Assembly (NCBI GenBank): GCA_031257135.1
Contig: JAIRPH010000168.1
Location: 1-7,451, forward strand
Reading direction: 5' to 3'
Origin: Spirochaetaceae bacterium
GTDB taxonomy: Bacteria > Spirochaetota > Spirochaetia > Treponematales > Breznakiellaceae
Length of the DNA stretch: 7,451 bases
Positions 5,594-7,451 of this stretch are shown here, piece by piece; positions within the stretch are counted from its first letter, which is position 1; each line of letters begins with the position of its first letter. The translations under genes were made by a program, and so were the position numbers. The notes beneath the pieces were generated by a model. The model worked only from the letters and a program-made list of their open reading frames with translations, was not told where the DNA came from and did no database searches.

Positions 5594-6907
5594 ATGACCT
5601 ATCAATACTGGAATCAGAAAATGGAAACCCTGCCTCGAGCCGAGCTGGAGGCGTATCAGCTTGACCGGCTTAGGGCGGCGGTCGGCTGGTCCCTGCGGAC
5701 GCCGTTCTATCAAGAGCGGCTCAAGCAGGCGGGGATTCGGAGCGAGGCTGACATCAAAACCTTAGCCGACATCAGGCGGATTCCTTTCACTACCAAGCAT
5801 GATTTGAGGAACGGTTTTCCCTACGGCTTTCTCAGTATTCCAAAAGAGGAGGTAGTTCGTCTGCACGCCTCAAGCGGCACTACCGGAACGCCGACAACGA
5901 TTTATTTTAGTAAAGACGATATTTCCCGATGGACTTCGTTTGTAGCCCGGTCGATTTACGCTACCGGATGCGCTAAAACTGACGTGTTCCAAAACATGAT
6001 TACTTACGGACTGTTTACCGGCGGACTTGGGTTTCATTACGGCGGCGAGGCCGTCGGCATGATGGTGATCCCTTCCGGAGCGGGGAACACGGCTCGGCAG
6101 TTCAAGCTGATGCAGGATTTCGGGACTACGGTGGTTCATGCGACTCCGAGTTTTCTGCTTCACGTTGAAGCGAAAATGCGGGAAGAAGGAGTTTCCCGCG
6201 GGAATCTGCGGCTGAAACGAGCCTTTGCCGGAGCGGAGCCGTATTCCGAGGATACCCGCAAGCGGATAGAAACACTGCTCGCCATCGACGTATACAATTC
6301 CTACGGGCTTTCTGAAATGAACGGTCCCGGAGTCGCGTTTGAGTGCCAATGCAAGAACGGGCTTCATCTTTGGGAAGACGGCTTTATTCCTGAAATCGTA
6401 GACCCGGATACGTTAGAGCCTCTGCCGGACGGCGAAACCGGCGAGCTGATACTCACCTGCCTCTGCCGGGAGGCGACGCCGATTCTGCGCTACAGGACGC
6501 GGGACTTGAGCGGCTTTTACACCGAGCCGTGTTCCTGCGGCAGGACGCACCGCCGGCTTCGGCGTATTACCGGACGCACAGACGATATGCTCATCATCAA
6601 CGGCGTGAATCTCTTCCCAAGCCAGATCGAAGAAGTGATTATGTCCATGAAAGAAGTGGGCAACAATTACCTTATCGTGGTCGAGAAAGACGGCGCGATG
6701 GATCGGCTTACGGTGAAAGCCGAGGTTAATCAGAGTATTTTCATGGACGATACTCGTCCTTTAAACGCATTGAAAGAGCGTATCCGCAAGACTCTGCAAG
6801 GCATGATCACGATTAACCCGCGGGTCGAACTGCACGAAAGCGGAAGTCTGCCGGTATCCGAAGGCAAAGCCAAACGGGTGCAGGACAAGCGACCAAAAGA
6901 CGTGTAG
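5594..6907 (+). CDS. paaK: Phenylacetate-CoA ligase family (AMP-forming aryl-acid CoA ligase)
   Basis: This soluble enzyme activates an aryl acid such as phenylacetate with ATP and coenzyme A by an adenylate intermediate. The 437 residues match PaaK length. Motifs in order: P-loop S-S-G-T-T-G-T-P-T (93-101), A-G-A-E-P (212-216), Y-G-L-S-E (237-241), R-Y-R-T-R-D (299-304) with the ribose-binding Asp304, hinge region G-R-T-D-D (327-331), I-N-G-V-N-L-F-P-S-Q-I-E (335-346), and a C-terminal S-E-G-K-A-K-R-V (422-429) with the lysine expected for adenylation. Cysteines in E-C-Q-C (250-253) and C-S-C-G (313-316) match the metal-binding pattern common in this family. In anaerobes such ligases often sit beside indolepyruvate oxidoreductase genes; none is in view, so the true substrate is open. 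Confidence 0.92.
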   Translation: MTYQYWNQKMETLPRAELEAYQLDRLRAAVGWSLRTPFYQERLKQAGIRSEADIKTLADIRRIPFTTKHDLRNGFPYGFLSIPKEEVVRLHASSGTTGTPTTIYFSKDDISRWTSFVARSIYATGCAKTDVFQNMITYGLFTGGLGFHYGGEAVGMMVIPSGAGNTARQFKLMQDFGTTVVHATPSFLLHVEAKMREEGVSRGNLRLKRAFAGAEPYSEDTRKRIETLLAIDVYNSYGLSEMNGPGVAFECQCKNGLHLWEDGFIPEIVDPDTLEPLPDGETGELILTCLCREATPILRYRTRDLSGFYTEPCSCGRTHRRLRRITGRTDDMLIINGVNLFPSQIEEVIMSMKEVGNNYLIVVEKDGAMDRLTVKAEVNQSIFMDDTRPLNALKERIRKTLQGMITINPRVELHESGSLPVSEGKAKRVQDKRPKDV

Positions 6908-6922
6908 CCTTTCTACGCTTTT
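6902..6922 (+). terminator. Weak possible terminator of paaK
   Basis: GTGTAG (6902-6907, including the paaK stop codon) can pair with CTACGC (6913-6918), with one G-U pair and a 5-base loop, followed by TTTT. The stem is only 6 bp, so efficiency is doubtful. The right arm also contains the reverse-strand stop codon of the FNT remnant. Confidence 0.35.
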
Positions 6923-7005
6923 ACCCGCGCCCCCAGATGATAAGGCAGAGCGACGCACAAAATACCGCCGGTCATATTGCCCAGCGTTACCACGATTGTA
7001 ATCTG
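6913..7005 (-). pseudogene. C-terminal remnant of a formate/nitrite (FNT) channel gene
   Basis: Reading leftward from 7005 to a TAG at 6915-6913 gives 30 codons with no start. The peptide contains V-T-L-G-N-M-T-G-G-I-L-C-V-A-L-P-Y, closely resembling the last transmembrane segment of FocA/NirC-type channels (V-T-L-G-N-x-x-G-G-x-L-x-V-x-x-x-Y) with a short polar tail. A stop in the same frame (TAA, 7008-7006) blocks the upstream side, and no other part of an FNT channel (about 260 residues) is seen. It is the stump of a gene deleted on its 5' side, and a large palindrome starts about 20 bases beyond the break. The match rests on recognition of a short motif. Confidence 0.55.
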
Positions 7006-7025
7006 TTATAGCGTAACCAAAAATA

Positions 7026-7075
7026 CGGCGGGGTCAGTTGCGGCGGCATTTATACCGTAGCAACTGACCCCGCCG
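7026..7075. repeat. Perfect 16-bp inverted repeat with 18-base loop
   Basis: CGGCGGGGTCAGTTGC (7026-7041) and GCAACTGACCCCGCCG (7060-7075) are exact reverse complements around an 18-base loop. No T-run follows on either side, so it is not a standard intrinsic terminator. Its size, perfection and location beside a truncated gene suggest a dispersed palindromic (REP- or MITE-like) element. It lies between paaK and the convergent gene at the right edge, so it might also separate their transcripts. Confidence 0.75.
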
Positions 7076-7140
7076 ATTATGGATAAAGGTTTAGATGGTA
7101 TCAAGCACCCCTGCGTTACCTCCCGTGCGGCTTGAAAAGA

Positions 7141-7449
7141 TTATTCTTCCTGACCCAAGTTTTCCTCGACAAACAGGGCAATGCCCGACTTCACAAAATC
7201 TTCTCTACTGTTAATCGGAATTCCAGCGGCAAGCCAATATGCGTAACTGCCTTCCATCAATTTCAACAGCGCGTCCAAATTGCTGCCGTATCTGAACTCA
7301 ATGTGATAGGTCGTATCAGGCGTATCCGGGCAAAGTAGAAAATAGGTGAACTCGCCCGCGTTGTTATCGTCTGTTTTGTAAACCCTCACATCCATCATTC
7401 CGCCTAGAGAATTGTCCCCCTGGTAGGTATAGGTATGAGAAAACACCAT
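7141..7449 (-). CDS. Hypothetical protein (possibly cut at its 5' end by the window edge)
   Basis: At least 102 residues are encoded leftward and end at TAA (7143-7141). The first ATG in view is at 7449-7447, only 2 bases from the window edge, so the true start and its ribosome binding site cannot be judged. The protein is acidic and soluble-looking, with no membrane segment and a single cysteine. It opens with a beta-type alternating stretch (V-F-S-H-T-Y-T-Y, then D-V-R-V-Y-K), then E-F-T-Y-F-L-L and Y-H-I-E-F-R-Y, and ends in a likely helical acidic tail. I do not recognise the family. Codon use and frame integrity look like a real gene. Its 3' end faces paaK. Confidence 0.6.
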   Translation of the reverse strand: MVFSHTYTYQGDNSLGGMMDVRVYKTDDNNAGEFTYFLLCPDTPDTTYHIEFRYGSNLDALLKLMEGSYAYWLAAGIPINSREDFVKSGIALFVEENLGQEE

Positions 7450-7451
7450 TT

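Noticed and set aside
5495..5713. 73-codon N-terminal extension of BioY
   Set aside because: It overlaps the paaK promoter and the paaK coding start, is charged and unlike BioY, and the 196-residue form fits the family.
6761..6958. Leftward 65-codon frame at the end of paaK
   Set aside because: It is mostly antisense to paaK with no homology; the FNT-like peptide is in a different frame.
7102..7134. Terminator hairpin for the right-edge gene
   Set aside because: CAAGCAC can pair with GTGCGGCTTG only with a bulge, and no T-run follows leftward.
1..7451. CRISPR arrays, tRNA/rRNA genes, insertion sequences or origins
   Set aside because: No spaced direct repeats, tRNA-like folds, transposase motifs or origin clusters were seen on reading both strands.

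Overview
The window reads as chromosomal DNA from a spirochaete, most likely a gut Treponema-type organism. The hints are a pfs-luxS pair (Borrelia also links these genes), a remnant of a Listeria-Bacteroides (InlB) B-repeat surface protein, a relaxed-lipobox lipoprotein, and anaerobe-type biotin uptake and aryl-CoA ligase genes. This placement is inference from gene content, and no rRNA or tRNA is present to confirm it. Most of the window has moderate to high GC, apart from one clearly AT-rich block at about 2685-3478.

Left part (1-1840): a rightward operon starts outside the window with the 3' end of a diguanylate cyclase (GGEEF active site, RxxD I-site). It runs by a 4-base overlap into the MTA/SAH nucleosidase gene and then into luxS. 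The last two enzymes recycle S-adenosylhomocysteine to homocysteine and release the AI-2 precursor. Downstream lie an AT-rich inverted repeat, a possible promoter and a strong intrinsic terminator. The terminator abuts a promoter for a small DUF2314 lipoprotein, and that promoter's predicted start coincides with the lipoprotein ATG.

Middle (2326-3490): a frameshifted scrap of a B-repeat protein is followed by an AT-rich island. The island carries a two-gene MNT/HEPN toxin-antitoxin module (MntA-type nucleotidyltransferase, HepT-type RNase) behind a near-consensus promoter that again predicts a leaderless mRNA. The hepT frame has no stop at its expected end and runs about 420 bases antisense through the neighbouring gene.

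Right-centre (3497-5494, leftward): bioY-bioM-bioN, a complete ECF biotin uptake system with overlapping genes (S component, ATPase, T component). It is divergent from paaK (5594-6907, rightward), an aryl-acid (phenylacetate-type) CoA ligase, and back-to-back promoters lie between them.

Right end: a 30-codon remnant of the C-terminus of a formate/nitrite (FNT) channel, a perfect 16-bp inverted repeat, and a leftward hypothetical gene cut by the window edge.

No clearly new multi-gene system is visible. The most interesting points are the toxin gene running antisense into the biotin operon, the repeated leaderless promoter architecture, the c-di-GMP/AI-2 gene coupling, and the palindrome next to the FNT remnant.
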